This document shows positions 21,511-33,581 of a stretch of DNA of 64,000 nt, piece by piece. Under the pieces are notes generated by a model that made no database searches, was not told the DNA's origin, and saw nothing but the letters and a program-made list of their open reading frames with translations. The translations under genes were made by a program, and so were the position numbers. Each line of letters opens with the position of its first letter. Position 1 is the first letter of the stretch. This DNA is from Pseudoscleropodium purum (Eukaryota; Streptophyta; Bryopsida; Hypnales; Brachytheciaceae): assembly GCA_963969395.1 (NCBI GenBank), contig OZ017797.1, forward strand, positions 33,976,001 to 34,040,000, read 5' to 3'.

Positions 21511-24149
21511 GATCACTTAGGGTCTCCTTAGATGTATCTTTCTTTCATCAAGGAAACTTCACAAGGGGTGCTATAGGTGAAAATAGTCATTGCACTTTCA
21601 TGTGGACCTAGTGGGTGTCGAGGGGTACAATACAATGAGAAACTTAGACATGTTAGATTCTCTCAAGATTGACTAGTCTTCACCAATGGAAGTGTCCACC
21701 AATATTAGTGAAACTTCAACTCCTCTTATCCCACTTGTCTACCCCAATAAAGAACCCATTCTCTGAAGATTGAGGAGTTTCTTTCTTCTCTTTTGGAAGT
21801 GAAAAATGGTCGTGAAGAAGTTTCGCAAACAAAGTTTCATCTTCCTTTAATCATGCATGCTCTTGAAGTTTTCATCCAAACTTGGGATCCAATTAACTTG
21901 TATGTTTTACTTCCGCTTCTTTGCATGAAATGGTGTGCTTCCTTCAAAAACGAAAATGATAAAATGAGTAGAAAATTGATACTAAGTTTTTAAAATAGAA
22001 GTTGTACATTTTAGGCAATAAAATTTGAGGAAATCTATTCTAAAAACATGTCATGATTGGATGTAGTTACCATAATAAGACAAATCATCTTATTTGTACA
22101 CAATTCAATTGAAGCCCCATATTTGTATCGCTTTGTATTGGTGTTGTAGAAGCTCACCAAATGCATTTATTTTTGTTTTGCTACATCTAGAATTGGTCAA
22201 TGAATGACTATCTATTTTGATACTTTCATTCACTCAAAATTGAAAATAACTAATATATAGTGTTTTTTATGCAACAATTTTGACAGTTAAATGAAGTAGG
22301 TTAGTTTTACTTTGTTCAAAATGCCATTTTACTTGAGGAAGGTTTTATGAAGCTAATTTTGATACAACATGTAAACATATACCTCTTTTGTAGGAATTTT
22401 TAAAATCACAAATGAAGTGGGTGTTTGTATCAAAAATTATGTTGCATGTTGTTTTTGAAGCAAGGAGGGTAACAATAGACAATTAGTGCTTAAACCTTCT
22501 TTGCTTTTAATTTTTTGGCAAGTATGTAACAAATATGATACAATGTCCAATTATTATGAACTATATCCAACACAAAATTGCACCCCAAGAGCTACCACAT
22601 TAGTACACTTTGTAGATTTGCATACTTTTAAAATTATACAAGTTATCATAATTTGTACATGACACACATAATAAGTTATTTTGTTTTGTAGCAAAGTATA
22701 AGCTAAAGGTTATCATGAAAAACTGTCTTTTTTTTATCCTTAAATGCTAAAATTAAACAAAACAAGGTCCTTTTTACATTCAAATTGAACAACCTTGGAG
22801 AGAATCTTTCAAGGCCCCTAACTTATTCAATTTGTAATGCCAACCTTTGGAGTTGGTAGTATAAAAAATAAGAGTAGTCCAAAAACATGTCAAATCTATA
22901 GTTTAGTATATTTTCTAAACTAATGCATCTCAAAATGTGAATTCTTTTACTAACAATGGTTGACTTTGAGCTATTTTGCCCCGAGTCCCCACATCCTCTA
23001 GAATTATAATCAAGTCCACTTCTCTAAATGAATTTGAGTACAAAATTATTAGAAGATTCAAAATGAGTGTATTTTTCCACACAAAGAACTAAAGTGTTAT
23101 CGATGTCATTTTTTCTTTTGAACTCAAAATTTAAAGTATGAAATGACATTCTTCAATCTTTTCAAATTTCAAACCTCTCATTGGTTGAGAGCTCATTTCC
23201 CATGGCTTTCCACTTCTAGGCCTACAGATCACTCTCTAAGAGTCATTGAAAATAATAGTAACCTTGTCCAAAATATTATTGGTTCAAATCGAGCATTGAT
23301 TACTCTTTCTTTTAAAAAATTTCCTTGAAATTACTTTCTTCAATGACTTTTGATTGCATGCAGTGCACTTTTTTTCAAAACTCATTGGGTGGCTGATTGA
23401 GCATTCAGAGATTACTGTACTGTACCAATTGGTCAATCCAAATTTGGAATCCCATTATTTTGTTTGTTGAAAACCACACCATTTCCAAGAATTTCCTGGC
23501 AAGGTCGGTCAGTTGGTCCGTCCCAGAAGTTGGACCTGCTACTGCTGATGTAATAATAATAATATTAATTATTAATTATTAGAGGCAGGGCTATTGTGAG
23601 CCCTCTCTCCGTCTCTCTTTTCCGAGTGCTCTGAGTGTTTTTCGGGCATCAGTTGATTTGCTTTTCAAAATGAGTAAATTAGGAATGAAAATCAATACTG
23701 CCCTCAGGAATCGCGGCACCGCCCCTCTCCCCCTTTTCCAACTGAAATCCTGAGATGACAAATGGGGAAAGAAAGTCCGGGGCCACTGGGAATAACTTCA
23801 AAACGTCCCAAGGCATCCTATGCACCACTCCAGCCAGTTGGAATGAAAAATTCGGTTGGTGCAACTTTTTTTAAATTTTTAATTAGTTTCTCTTTCGTAC
23901 ATAATCATAAAATGTAAACCAGTGACGCAGGCGGAGGTCCGGCCCTTTGGCATCCTTGATTGAAACCCTCTTGGAAAGGAGACCCTACAGGAAATTAAAA
24001 TGTCTTAAATGGCTCCCCACCCAACGCCAATATTTTATTTGGATTAAGTCATAAGTTCCTCCAAGGTATCTAGTAAAACATAATACCTTCCTAGCATGGC
24101 CTTGTTATATCCCAATTTTTGAATGAAGTGATAAGTCTCTCTAAAGAAT
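21511..24149. other. AT-rich spacer with short simple repeats
   Basis: No gene recognised. A TAA/TTA simple repeat lies at about 23550-23582, followed by a modestly GC-richer stretch (23583-23960) with no recognisable coding content. Confidence 0.35.
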
Positions 24150-24153
24150 TTAA

Positions 24154-25078
24154 CCCCTAAAGGACCATTGTCCATTCAGGGGACAAATGGGATTTCAAGC
24201 AAGTATCTACAGGCTGAAATTATTTTCTGATTTTTTGAAACTTTTTTTGAAAACAGGAAAATTGATTGGCTTTGTGGGAATATAATTTTTTTTTTCCAAT
24301 CGGTGCCTGGAGACAAAAGTTATGTCCAAATAAGCTCAAAACAAGGGACATGGGCCAACAAAAAAAATTTCAAAAATTTTAGTTTTTAAATTTTTAAATT
24401 TTTTTTCCTCATAGATTATATTTTTGTGTACATAGAAAGCTTTGATTCATTACATTTGGATTCTTTATGAGAAAGTTATGGACAATCTTGTTTTTCGGGC
24501 AATTACAGCATCTTCTTGAAAAAATAACTTATAGGATTCATTTTTAAATGCATTTTTTACAATTTTTCTTACAAAAAAATTCACATGGTTTATCTTTCTT
24601 GTTGGAACAATCTCACCATTGGAATTAGTGTATTTTAATTTTATCTTAGAGATATTAATAATTTAGATTTTCCTTCTATCTCATATCTACTTCTACTTAA
24701 CAATTTTTTAGAGAATAAAAATTAAGTTTTTTTGAATTATTATTTTTTTCCCTAGAAACTCAACTCAATTCTATACCATAAAGATTTAAAGCTTGAACCT
24801 CTATAGCGCAAAAAATTAAAGTTAAAAATGTTCAGAGTCAAAAAAGCTAGTCCCGCAAGGTGCTGAAAAACTTGTTTTTTCTACTTTAAACGCAGATATC
24901 TTGCAATATATGTGGTAAAAAATTCTGAAATTTTTTCCACACATTCTCAAACTATTTAGGTGTGAGATCCTATGGTTAGATTTGGAAAAAAAAAATTTTA
25001 ATTTTTTTTACCTTTTGCTGTAGAAAAGGCAGTTTTGAGTGTTTTTTTGGCAAAAGAAAGACCTTGGTCCTTTAGGGG
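24154..25078 (+). mobile_element. TTAA-flanked non-autonomous element, complete copy B
   Basis: A 925-bp element has a perfect TTAA duplication (24150-24153 and 25079-25082). Its inverted ends match perfectly over at least 14 bp: CCCCTAAAGGACCA on the left, the reverse complement of TGGTCCTTTAGGGG on the right. The inside is AT-rich with no coding capacity. This is the best-preserved copy and serves as the family reference. Movement by a piggyBac-type transposase supplied elsewhere would fit the TTAA+CCC ends. Confidence 0.85.
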
Positions 25079-25702
25079 TTAACAAAGCATAATACCTTTC
25101 TAACATGCCTAGTTATATGAAGATTTTTCCCCTCTAAACTATAGGTAGTGTAGAAAGGGATCTTCATTAGAGTGATGAAACTATTTATATCCATGAAAAT
25201 GGATGAAATTTGCGATATATAGATGAAAATTCATCGATTCATCTAATAGATTGTACATTAATCCAAAATAGAATGATATTGTCCTAAAATTTGTTATTTT
25301 AGCAAAAATTGTTCAAAACCTCCATTGGTTCTATGATGTTATGTTCAAATGGAGAATGCACAAAATTTATAAAATTTACAATGTTTGCTACTCAATGAAT
25401 ATTGAACATTTGCTTTAGGATTTCAATAGTATATTAGACAAGGATATTAAAATGCTACTAGGCAAATTGAAGTAGAATTGTAGTCATTGTATAGTTGTTA
25501 TGTAATCTTTTTCAACCGATGATTGACATGAAGGAATCCACCTTAGGTTCCAAAGTTGTTTATAGTTGCAATAATATCCTAATTGGATTTAATTTTTTTG
25601 CAATTGTAGTTAGAGTTGTTTTCTAATTGAGTTTAGTTTTTTTGCCATTGTAGATTGACACAATGGATTCTAAGGAGCATAAGTTTTGTCCACATAGACA
25701 AT

Positions 25703-26016
25703 TGTGTTAGGGTTTGGATCGGAATTCTATCAATGCTTCATTCCAAGTGCTATGGACTCTAATATATAGACATGTATAAAACTCAGCAATTACTCAACAA
25801 TGCAAGTGAACTTGAAGAGAGGAATAAGAAGCATTAATAGCTCATTGTATTATCAATATGACAAGTGAGAGACAAGGCCTTCTCATTGGTTTTAAGGAAA
25901 ATGGTAGAATACCTAACTTCAACTTCCGTAACTATTTTGGATTCATACCCAGTCCACGTGGTTTTCCCCTACGTAAAACTATTGTTTAGTCTAGCTATTA
26001 TGATGTGATCGTAACA
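25703..26016 (-). mobile_element. 3' LTR of a Ty3/gypsy element
   Basis: On the minus strand the LTR begins TGTTACGATCACATC, directly after a polypurine tract (AAAGGGGG at 26027-26020), and ends near CCCTAACACA (about 314 bp). A related TGTTACAATCACATC start occurs at 31632. The lower boundary is estimated from the TG..CA rule. Confidence 0.6.
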
Positions 26017-26269
26017 TTACCCCCTTTGTAGTGTTTGAATAGTCGTTTCATTCATTATCTGCCATAGAATGTGTATGAGGTTGGGCCCACTACATCAGCA
26101 TTGTGTAAGTTTGTTGTTGGTTCCCATGAGTTTTGTTCTAGGCCATAACCTTCTCAGGACACCAAATAGTGGAGTTTCTTCTAGCGCCTACTTAATCTAG
26201 AATCTATAATTTTGTAAACCTCCCATTTCATATCTCCTTCCAAGGTTATAATTGGTGGTTGTGGTCTTT

Positions 26270-28799
26270 GCTACTGACCCATAACTGTGTCTTGTCGATA
26301 CTTTTCAAGGGGGGATATATGGAAAACATCATGGATATAGAGTGTTTTGGGGAGCTTGATTTTATACACCAAGTCCGACATTTTAGATATAATTGAAAAT
26401 GGGCCCAAAAATTTGGATGCAATTTTTTTAGATGACATCGTGGTAGATATATGATTGTGACAAAGGAATACCTTGTTTCCAACTTGAGAACTCAATTTGT
26501 AGTTGACATGTGCAATCATAATGTCATTTGTCCATCTCCCCAACAATCTTGATTATTGTTTTAATTTCTTCATGTACTTGTAGGTGGCGGACTCTCTCTT
26601 TCGTCGTGGGGATGGTTGAAGTGGTAGGTGTTGCAAATGATAGCCTACGATGATACCTATAAATAATATAGAATGGAGAAAATCTTGTGTGGCTAAGTGA
26701 AGTGCATCATTATAGGCAAATTTAGCTATGGAAAGTAAGTTTGACCAGCAATCTTACTGTCAAGTGGTAAACATTTGTAAATTTGTTCTAATACTTGATT
26801 AACTCTTTCCATTTGACCATCCAATTGAAGATAGAACATAGTTGTCATAGAAGGTTGGATGTGTAGGAGCTTGTATAATTGTTTTGTAAATTTGGAGACA
26901 AAGATTGAACCATGATCTGATATAATTTCCTTTGGCATTCTATAAAGTTTCCATAAGTTTTGGAAATACAATGTTGTTGTGTCATCGTCTCCTTTGTTGG
27001 AATGAAATGCTCTAGCTTGGTGTTCTTGTCAACAACCACCATGATGGCATCAAAACCTTTGCTATTTGGTAATTTTACAATAAAATCTGTTGACACTCAT
27101 TTCCAAAGTGCCTCAACTGTTGGAATGGGTTGCAATTATCCATATCGAGCATGATAAGTGAACTTGGAACATTGGCATAAATCGCACTCATCAGCATAAT
27201 GGTGGAAGTATTGACGAAAGGTTGGCCAATAGAAATCTCTAGTCACAAGGTCGAGAGTTTTTACCTGCCCTAAGTTGCTTGCCACCGGAGAATCATGTTG
27301 GAATTGCAATATTTGTCATTGCAATTCCTCATTGTTTGGTACCACTATTGTATCCCAGAAATGGAGAATTCCATCGCTAAAGCAATAGGCTTGAAATTGT
27401 TGATGGATGTTCAAAGAAACTTGATTAATTGGGCTCGTTCATAAAAAATGACAACAATGATTCTAGCGTTGTATCCTTAGTAGTGGCGAGCTTGATGTGT
27501 TCAGTAATTTGTGTGTCATTCCAAACTAGCTTACAAGATTCCATCATCGCTAACCTTAAAAGTAGTTGTGTAGTTTATTCATAAGTTCATATCCCTCTGA
27601 TATCTCCATCCGCATAGAGAGTATATTTGCCCATCCATTTAATGACCCTAGTTGATTTTTAATGACAAAATTAAATGCTAAGAGTAGCCTAGACCATCTA
27701 GCTTGTTGTCAGTTAAGCTACTTCGTTGTTAAAAATTGCTTCAAGTTTTTGTGATCAGAAATAACCTTGACTTGGTGTTTGGATTCCTCCAAATAAACCT
27801 GCTAGTCCTGAAACGCCAACACAATATCCAATAACTCTTTGTCATAAATATTATAGTTTTGTTCCATTAGGGATATTTTGAGCTTTTTTTTAAGCACAAG
27901 GATGTAGATGCCTATCCTCCCTTTTTTGTGATAGGACTCCTTCTATTGTGGTATCTGAAGCATCAATTTTAACCACAAACAGTTTTTGAAAGTTAGGGTG
28001 AATTAATAATGGTGCTTGAAGTAACCGGGCTCAAAGTTCTTCAAATGCCTCTTGTGCTAGAAGAAAACACTCAAATTGTTCATCTTTGTGGATTAATGTT
28101 GTAAGCGGGACCACTATTCTTGAGTGATTTGGAATAAATCGACAATAAAAATTGGCAAATCCTAAGAAGACCTAGACTTCCTTGATGGTCTTTGGAATGG
28201 GCCATTCTTGAATAGCTTGAACTTGATCTTGGTACATCTCCAATCCCTTGTCGGAGACAAACATTCCTAAAAATTCTATGGAGCTCTCATGAAATTGGCA
28301 CTTGGATGCTTTAACATAGAGGCCGTATTGTTGTAGTTGTTAGTAATTGATGCTCTTCCATTTTTTTTGAAAAAATAAAAATATCGTACAAATAAATTAC
28401 CATTGATATATTCAAGAGGTCACAAAAAATATTTTGCATGTGAGCTTGAAATTGGGTTGGCGCATTAGTTAATCCAAATTCCAAATAGCATAACTAAATA
28501 TTCAAATAGGCTTTAATGGGTCTTACAAGTTGTTTTAAATTTTTGGCTATGGGCCATCCTCATGTGGTGGTAGGCTTGTTTCATGTCCAATTTGGTGAAG
28601 ATTTTAGCATCTACTAATTGGTTTGTGAGCTCAAGAATTAAGGATAATAAGTATTTATTTTTTTATATTAACTTAGTTTAAATCAGTAGTCCAAAAAGAA
28701 TCGGATCAATCCATCTTTCTTTACAGAAAACACAATTGGAGCCAATATGGGAGATTTAATTATACCACTTGATCCAACCTTTTCCCAAATTCTCCTTGA
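26270..28799 (-). pseudogene. Ty3/gypsy polyprotein, reverse transcriptase-RNase H-integrase part, inactivated
   Basis: Minus-strand fragments appear in gypsy order. The RT active-site region reads YLYDIFIFSK (about 28396-28367), where the family has YLDDILIFSK, so one catalytic Asp is lost. Downstream comes the integrase H2C2-like region (HHYADECDLC), then the integrase core with its three acids: the Asp in MSTDF (27096), the Asp in ISDHG, and the Glu in QMERVNQ. The C-terminal KFLGPFSII..YKIKLPKT..HDVFHISPL block is typical of chromovirus/gypsy integrase tails. Multiple stops and frame changes show it is dead. Confidence 0.8.
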
Positions 28800-30741
28800 G
28801 ATATTACTAAAGTTCCTCCAACTCCTTAGGAGACATTGGACTTAAGCCCATATTGCAGGGCTCTTGTCCTTCCTTGAATTCAATCTTCATATCCGATGCC
28901 CCATGGTTTGGTAACTCATTGGATGCTTCCTCATTGAAAACTCCATGCAAATTCTTGTATACAATTGAATTTTGCACTTCAATGCTCTTATTTGTCAATT
29001 CTGACTCTTCTACTGTATATATTTGGGATGGCTAGTAGGTCTTGATCCTTTGGCGTTCTTCTAGTGGCCATTCCATTCCTTCCTTCCATTGGATTGGCAT
29101 TGGTTCCAATTTGTTGCTTCTTCATGTCTCTCTAATGAGAGGCAAGCTTTTTGGCAATAAGCTGACTCAAACACTTCCTTTTGAGACCACCGAGTAGTTG
29201 GGTTATGGTGCACAAGCCACAATGTCTCTAAAATACAAGGATAACGCCATGTATTTGTGATATTAGCCACCAATAATTCTCGACGACTCTCTACCTCCAA
29301 TTCAATTGTGGCTTCATGGGTGATGAACCCTGAATCAATTATCAGACCATCAATGACTCAAACCTCTTGTGGGAGTACCTTCGGCTTTATTTTTGCGTTA
29401 CATTCTTGAGCAAAATTGGGATGTATAAACACCCTAGTAGCCCAGATGTTGATGAGCGTGACCACTGCCAAGGAATTAATTTGTGCCTTTAATGTCAAAT
29501 CTACTCGAGATTGATGGTGGTGCACAAATACAATGGAACCGTGCGGAGCCTCATTTGAATGCTCATGAGTTTTTTGGCCCTCTCTAATTATTTTCCACTG
29601 TTTAGTTGTAACGGATGCAATCTGAGGCATGCCTGGATATTGACTCAATATCTTTAGTCCCATGCTCCATCTTGTCATGATTCCATGGTCTCTTCTTCTT
29701 TCAAAACGGCAAGTGATGATGGCTTGGAAGGGTTTGTTAAACACCTCACATGGATGTACCCCAATTTTCTACAACCCCAACACTTTCCTTGTTGTTGATA
29801 TTCAAGTCATTTTGCGGTTGTATTTGCCATTGTTCTGCAAATAGCATCAATTTCCATTGGCACAAATCTTGAGGTAGGTTGTAAGGCCCTTGAAGTATCT
29901 TGGAAGCGTCCTATTGGATCCTTGGAGTTGGAAAAGTAGATGGAGGGACGTCAATTCTAATGTCATAACCAAAGTCGCTCATCAATTTGTGAAGTCATCT
30001 CCATCCAATTCTAAAGGCCACAAGGTTGTGCTTCTATTGTGAAGATTGAATCCAAGACATTGTCCTTGAGTCCTCCTCAAAATTGTGCTACCAAACTGAA
30101 TTTATTCAACTCAACTTGAGTGGCATGCTCATTGAACATTGAGATATATGTGGCTATTGACCTCGTTTGCTTTAGTTTCTTTAAACAATCTTCTACGTTA
30201 CTTCTCATCCATATCTTTATAATTAGTAATCACCGATTCTTGAAACTTGTTGCAATCAACCAACAAAGGGTGCGGCTGTCCTTTATCCAAAGTTTAGAGG
30301 ATTGGCATCGCCTAATTCTATGCTGCCCCAATCATATAGGAAAGGGCAAAAGCCATTTTATCCTCATTACAATAGTAGATGCACAGTTTACCTCGAAATA
30401 CAAGACGAAGCTATGCAAACCATTTATAAACCTCCCCACTCTTCTTGCCAAAAAATCTTTTGGGCTCCACTAATTTTGATTTTTTTTCATCAGAATCTTT
30501 GTCTCAGTATTGGCCTACACCGTGAGAAGCTCGATCAATCCTTTGCACTGCTGCCAAAAGAGACACTAGCAATGGAGATACTCAGGTACTAAAACTTGGT
30601 CTATGATCTGTTGCACTATATGAAAAATTGTTGCTTGAAATATTGACTAAATTTGTTGTTGATTGAATGTGGCCCACTCCAACCCTATTCCTTTTGGTAT
30701 TGGCGGCCCTACATTAACGACAGCCTTTTCTAGATCCATCG
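28800..30741 (-). pseudogene. Ty3/gypsy gag and protease part, inactivated
   Basis: Gag likely starts at ATG 30741 (MDLEKAVVNVGPPIPKG). Frames then shift repeatedly. Around 29480-29360 the protease region reads LINIWATRVFIHPNFAQ, where active elements have a DSGAT motif, so the catalytic Asp-Ser-Gly is replaced by Asn-Ile-Trp. No intact zinc knuckle could be read. Position between the 5' end and RT agrees with gypsy gene order. Confidence 0.6.
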
Positions 30742-31479
30742 TGCTTTTAGAAAATACTCCAATTTTCAAGCCTTAGGGATTGATTATTGTAATAATAAAA
30801 CAATGATTGTAATGATGATTATTAGGGATCCCTAACCCTAACATTATATTATTATTATTATTATAATCGATTATAATAATATCATTAATATATAATGTTA
30901 AGGTTTGTGCATGTTGTATTTTGTGGTATCTTTTTCTTTTAGATATCAATTCCATTGACATATTTGTATATAAACCAGCGTTTATATCCTTGTAGAGAAT
31001 CACGATCATATTTTTAAAACATCAATACTTAAGATCCATATAGTTGCATCATTCCACCAGTACGAAAGAAAATTCATAATGACGAATTCAAAATTAAGTA
31101 ACCGCATTGCAATTATCATGTCATAACGTACCCTTGTGAAAGCAACGATTTGACAATCACCCAAGTCATCTAATTCCATTGTACGAGAGGTTTGCTTTTT
31201 GGAAAGCTCAATCATGTTACAATGTGTGGCATTTATATACTCAAACAAAATCCATCGATACTTCACAGAAACCTGCTAGTAGAATCCCCCATCTAATGAG
31301 AATAAGAATGCAAGGATCGATCCTTACTTAAAATGCATGCACTCCTTGTACAAGTTTGTCAATTTGTTAACGTGATTATAGTCAATTCAAGTATTCTACA
31401 TTCCCAACGTTTAATCCCACAAATTACTCCAACTTCATGAGTGTGTATAGTTGAAACTCGTCATAATGTCATAATGTCT
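30742..31479. other. AT-rich stretch where the 5' LTR end and primer site should lie
   Basis: It contains a palindromic run around 30830-30905 (CCTAACATTATA..TATAATGTTAAGG around a TTA/TAA repeat) and no convincing LTR or tRNA primer-binding sequence. The 5' end of the gypsy element is probably deleted or replaced here. Confidence 0.35.
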
Positions 31480-31558
31480 AAAATGTTGGACTTGGTGTAT
31501 AAATTCAAGCTCCCCAAAACACTTCATATCCATTATGCATTCCATATCTCCCTCTGGG
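31480..31558 (+). pseudogene. Inverted fragment of a gypsy integrase C-terminus
   Basis: The plus strand reads KMLDLVYKFKLPKTLHIHYA then FHIS, homologous to the minus-strand tail at about 26400-26320 but in the opposite orientation and diverged. It abuts an LTR fragment, so a rearrangement or a second copy of the family is involved. Confidence 0.65.
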
Positions 31559-31632
31559 TCATACCCAGTCACTATGGTTTTCCCCTTTGTAAAACTGTCC
31601 TCTAGTCCAATTCTTACGATGTGATTGTAACA
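31559..31632 (-). mobile_element. Gypsy LTR fragment (5' LTR remnant)
   Basis: The 74 bp match the start of the LTR at 26016-25940 (TGTTACAATCACATC.., then GGGGAAAACCA..GTGACTGGGTATGA). It is cut off by the inverted integrase fragment. Confidence 0.55.
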
Positions 31633-33322
31633 AATTGTGATGAATATTTCATAGAGTATAGCTCACATTAATTCTAAATTTAAACTCTATTACATTCCTA
31701 TAATCCAACACTTCATTCTATATCTACTTTGTGACTAAAACAATGAATAGGTGAAGATTGAGAGCTAATAACAATGGTTGATGTAGGACAATTGTATAGG
31801 ACACTTAATCTTAGTGGTTGTTTATCTAGTTGCTACTAAAAGAAACCCATGTTTTTTTATGACTAAATATGACTAAATATATTCCACTAAATAATTAGCC
31901 CATTTTTTCAGTTTCGTTTTGTTGGAACTCAATTTGTGCACCCACTCCGAGGATTGAAATCAGTGTAGGTGTTAGTCTATTACAGTCTCCCACTGCTGTA
32001 AGTTGCTCGGCCTGCCTCTCCTAAAGTCCTATCTTAACCCCGAACGGAGCCCATTCTAGGCTAATCCTGATATTTTTGCGCAATCTCTCTCCAAGTCAAC
32101 CTCCAATCCCCATACTTACAGACACCCTATTGCAGCACATGCAGTCACTGTTATCTTCTAGAGTTTCTCCCTCCCTCCCGCCCTCCGCAGGCAAGCAAGC
32201 AGGCAGCTGAACGATGCCGATTCCCCTTCCCACTGTCTACCACACCCTTCTCTCACCAAATGTGACAAAAATCAGTAGGTGCCCTTTCAAGTTTCAAACA
32301 GATTGGGACTTCCAATGCGATACCTCATTCATCTCCAATGGCGGGTGTCTCTCATTCGAGATGCCAGTAGGGACGCTTCCCCGAAAAGAAGGGACGCAAT
32401 TGGTGAAGAAGACTCATCCCCCCAAAGCAACTTAGTGGAGGCCCCGCCCTGTCTCCTGGAGCTTCTCACCGGCCTGGAGCGAGTGCGAGTGGGTTCCTTG
32501 TCTCCGGGTCATCATCAGCCAGTCCTTGAGTATAAATCACCCTGAGCTCCCTCGTGCCCCCTACCTGATGGACTTGTTGGATCATTATTCTACGGAGTAT
32601 TATATATCAGATGATCGACAAGAAATGGTAAATAGATGATGAATGAATGCCAATAATACATTAAAAAAATTACAGTAGAGTCAATGTGCGAGGGAGCACG
32701 AGGGATAGCAAACAAGAGGAGGTCACGCGGTGAATCTGGAATGTCTGGGAGACCATGCTTGGAAGCAGCCGACTACGTTGGGTTTATTAGAGACGAAAGA
32801 AGAACTGCGGTCTGCTTTGAGGTCGGTGTGAATCAAGAGTCTGTTTGTTCAAGACTCTTCACCAAAGTTTGTAGGAGAGTGGGAGATTTAAGTTCAATCA
32901 CTCTAGGATGTGAACATAAAAATGCCAGCCTTGAGCATGAGTATAAGTACATACTTTACACCATTGACAGTGTTTATAATATAAACACCTATAATAATAA
33001 TAATATAGGTATTTATAACATAGGTACACTATATTCATGAAAGTTTTTATAATATAGGCACCTATAATTTAGGTGTATAGATTCTTATACTTATGTGCAC
33101 ACTCATTTTTCTAGGCTCACATAATAGCAATTGTGAATACAAGTTTACAGAAAAAAGAGGTAACTCCAAATTGAAAGATTGACATGAATGAAGTGTCACT
33201 TAAAAAATGGCTCAACTATCTAAGCCATATGGATTTATATGGAAAATTCAACCTTCATGTCCTTGTTAGAAGGTAGATCCTATATTAAAAAACCAACATA
33301 ATATTTCCGCATAATATTTTTA
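31633..33322. other. Spacer containing a GC-richer island (about 31960-32570)
   Basis: The island shows overlapping short frames (plus-strand 32214-32435 and 32279-32545) without recognisable domains. Around 32960-33070 ACCTATAATA-type motifs recur. No gene can be supported. Confidence 0.3.
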
Positions 33323-33581
33323 CAGGGTTGACAGGACGGTCGGACGTTCGGGATGTCTGAATGCGGACGCTGTGTCCGCAGCGTCCGCCTGTCCCCATGT
33401 CCGCCCGGTTACGGCCGTCCGATCGACACGAGGACTAATGTGGTCTGTATAATCTGGGTGTCCGCCCCGCCCGTCCGCCTTTCGACGGCGGGAGGGACGT
33501 TGCGTCCGATGGCGTCCGTGAGGACGGACGTCCGGGTTACGGACGCTATTTTGGGGTGGACGTACTGATTTGTCAACCCTG
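33323..33581 (-). mobile_element. GC-rich hAT-type MITE, copy 1
   Basis: A 259-bp element has inverted ends CAGGGTTGACA / TGTCAACCCTG and a near-perfect 8-bp target duplication (TATTTTTA on the left, TATTTTCA on the right). The inside is dense in GGACG/CGTCC and CpG, in sharp contrast to its AT-rich surroundings. It lies in the opposite orientation to the other three copies. CAGGG ends with 8-bp duplications are typical of hAT elements; there is no coding capacity. Confidence 0.85.
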
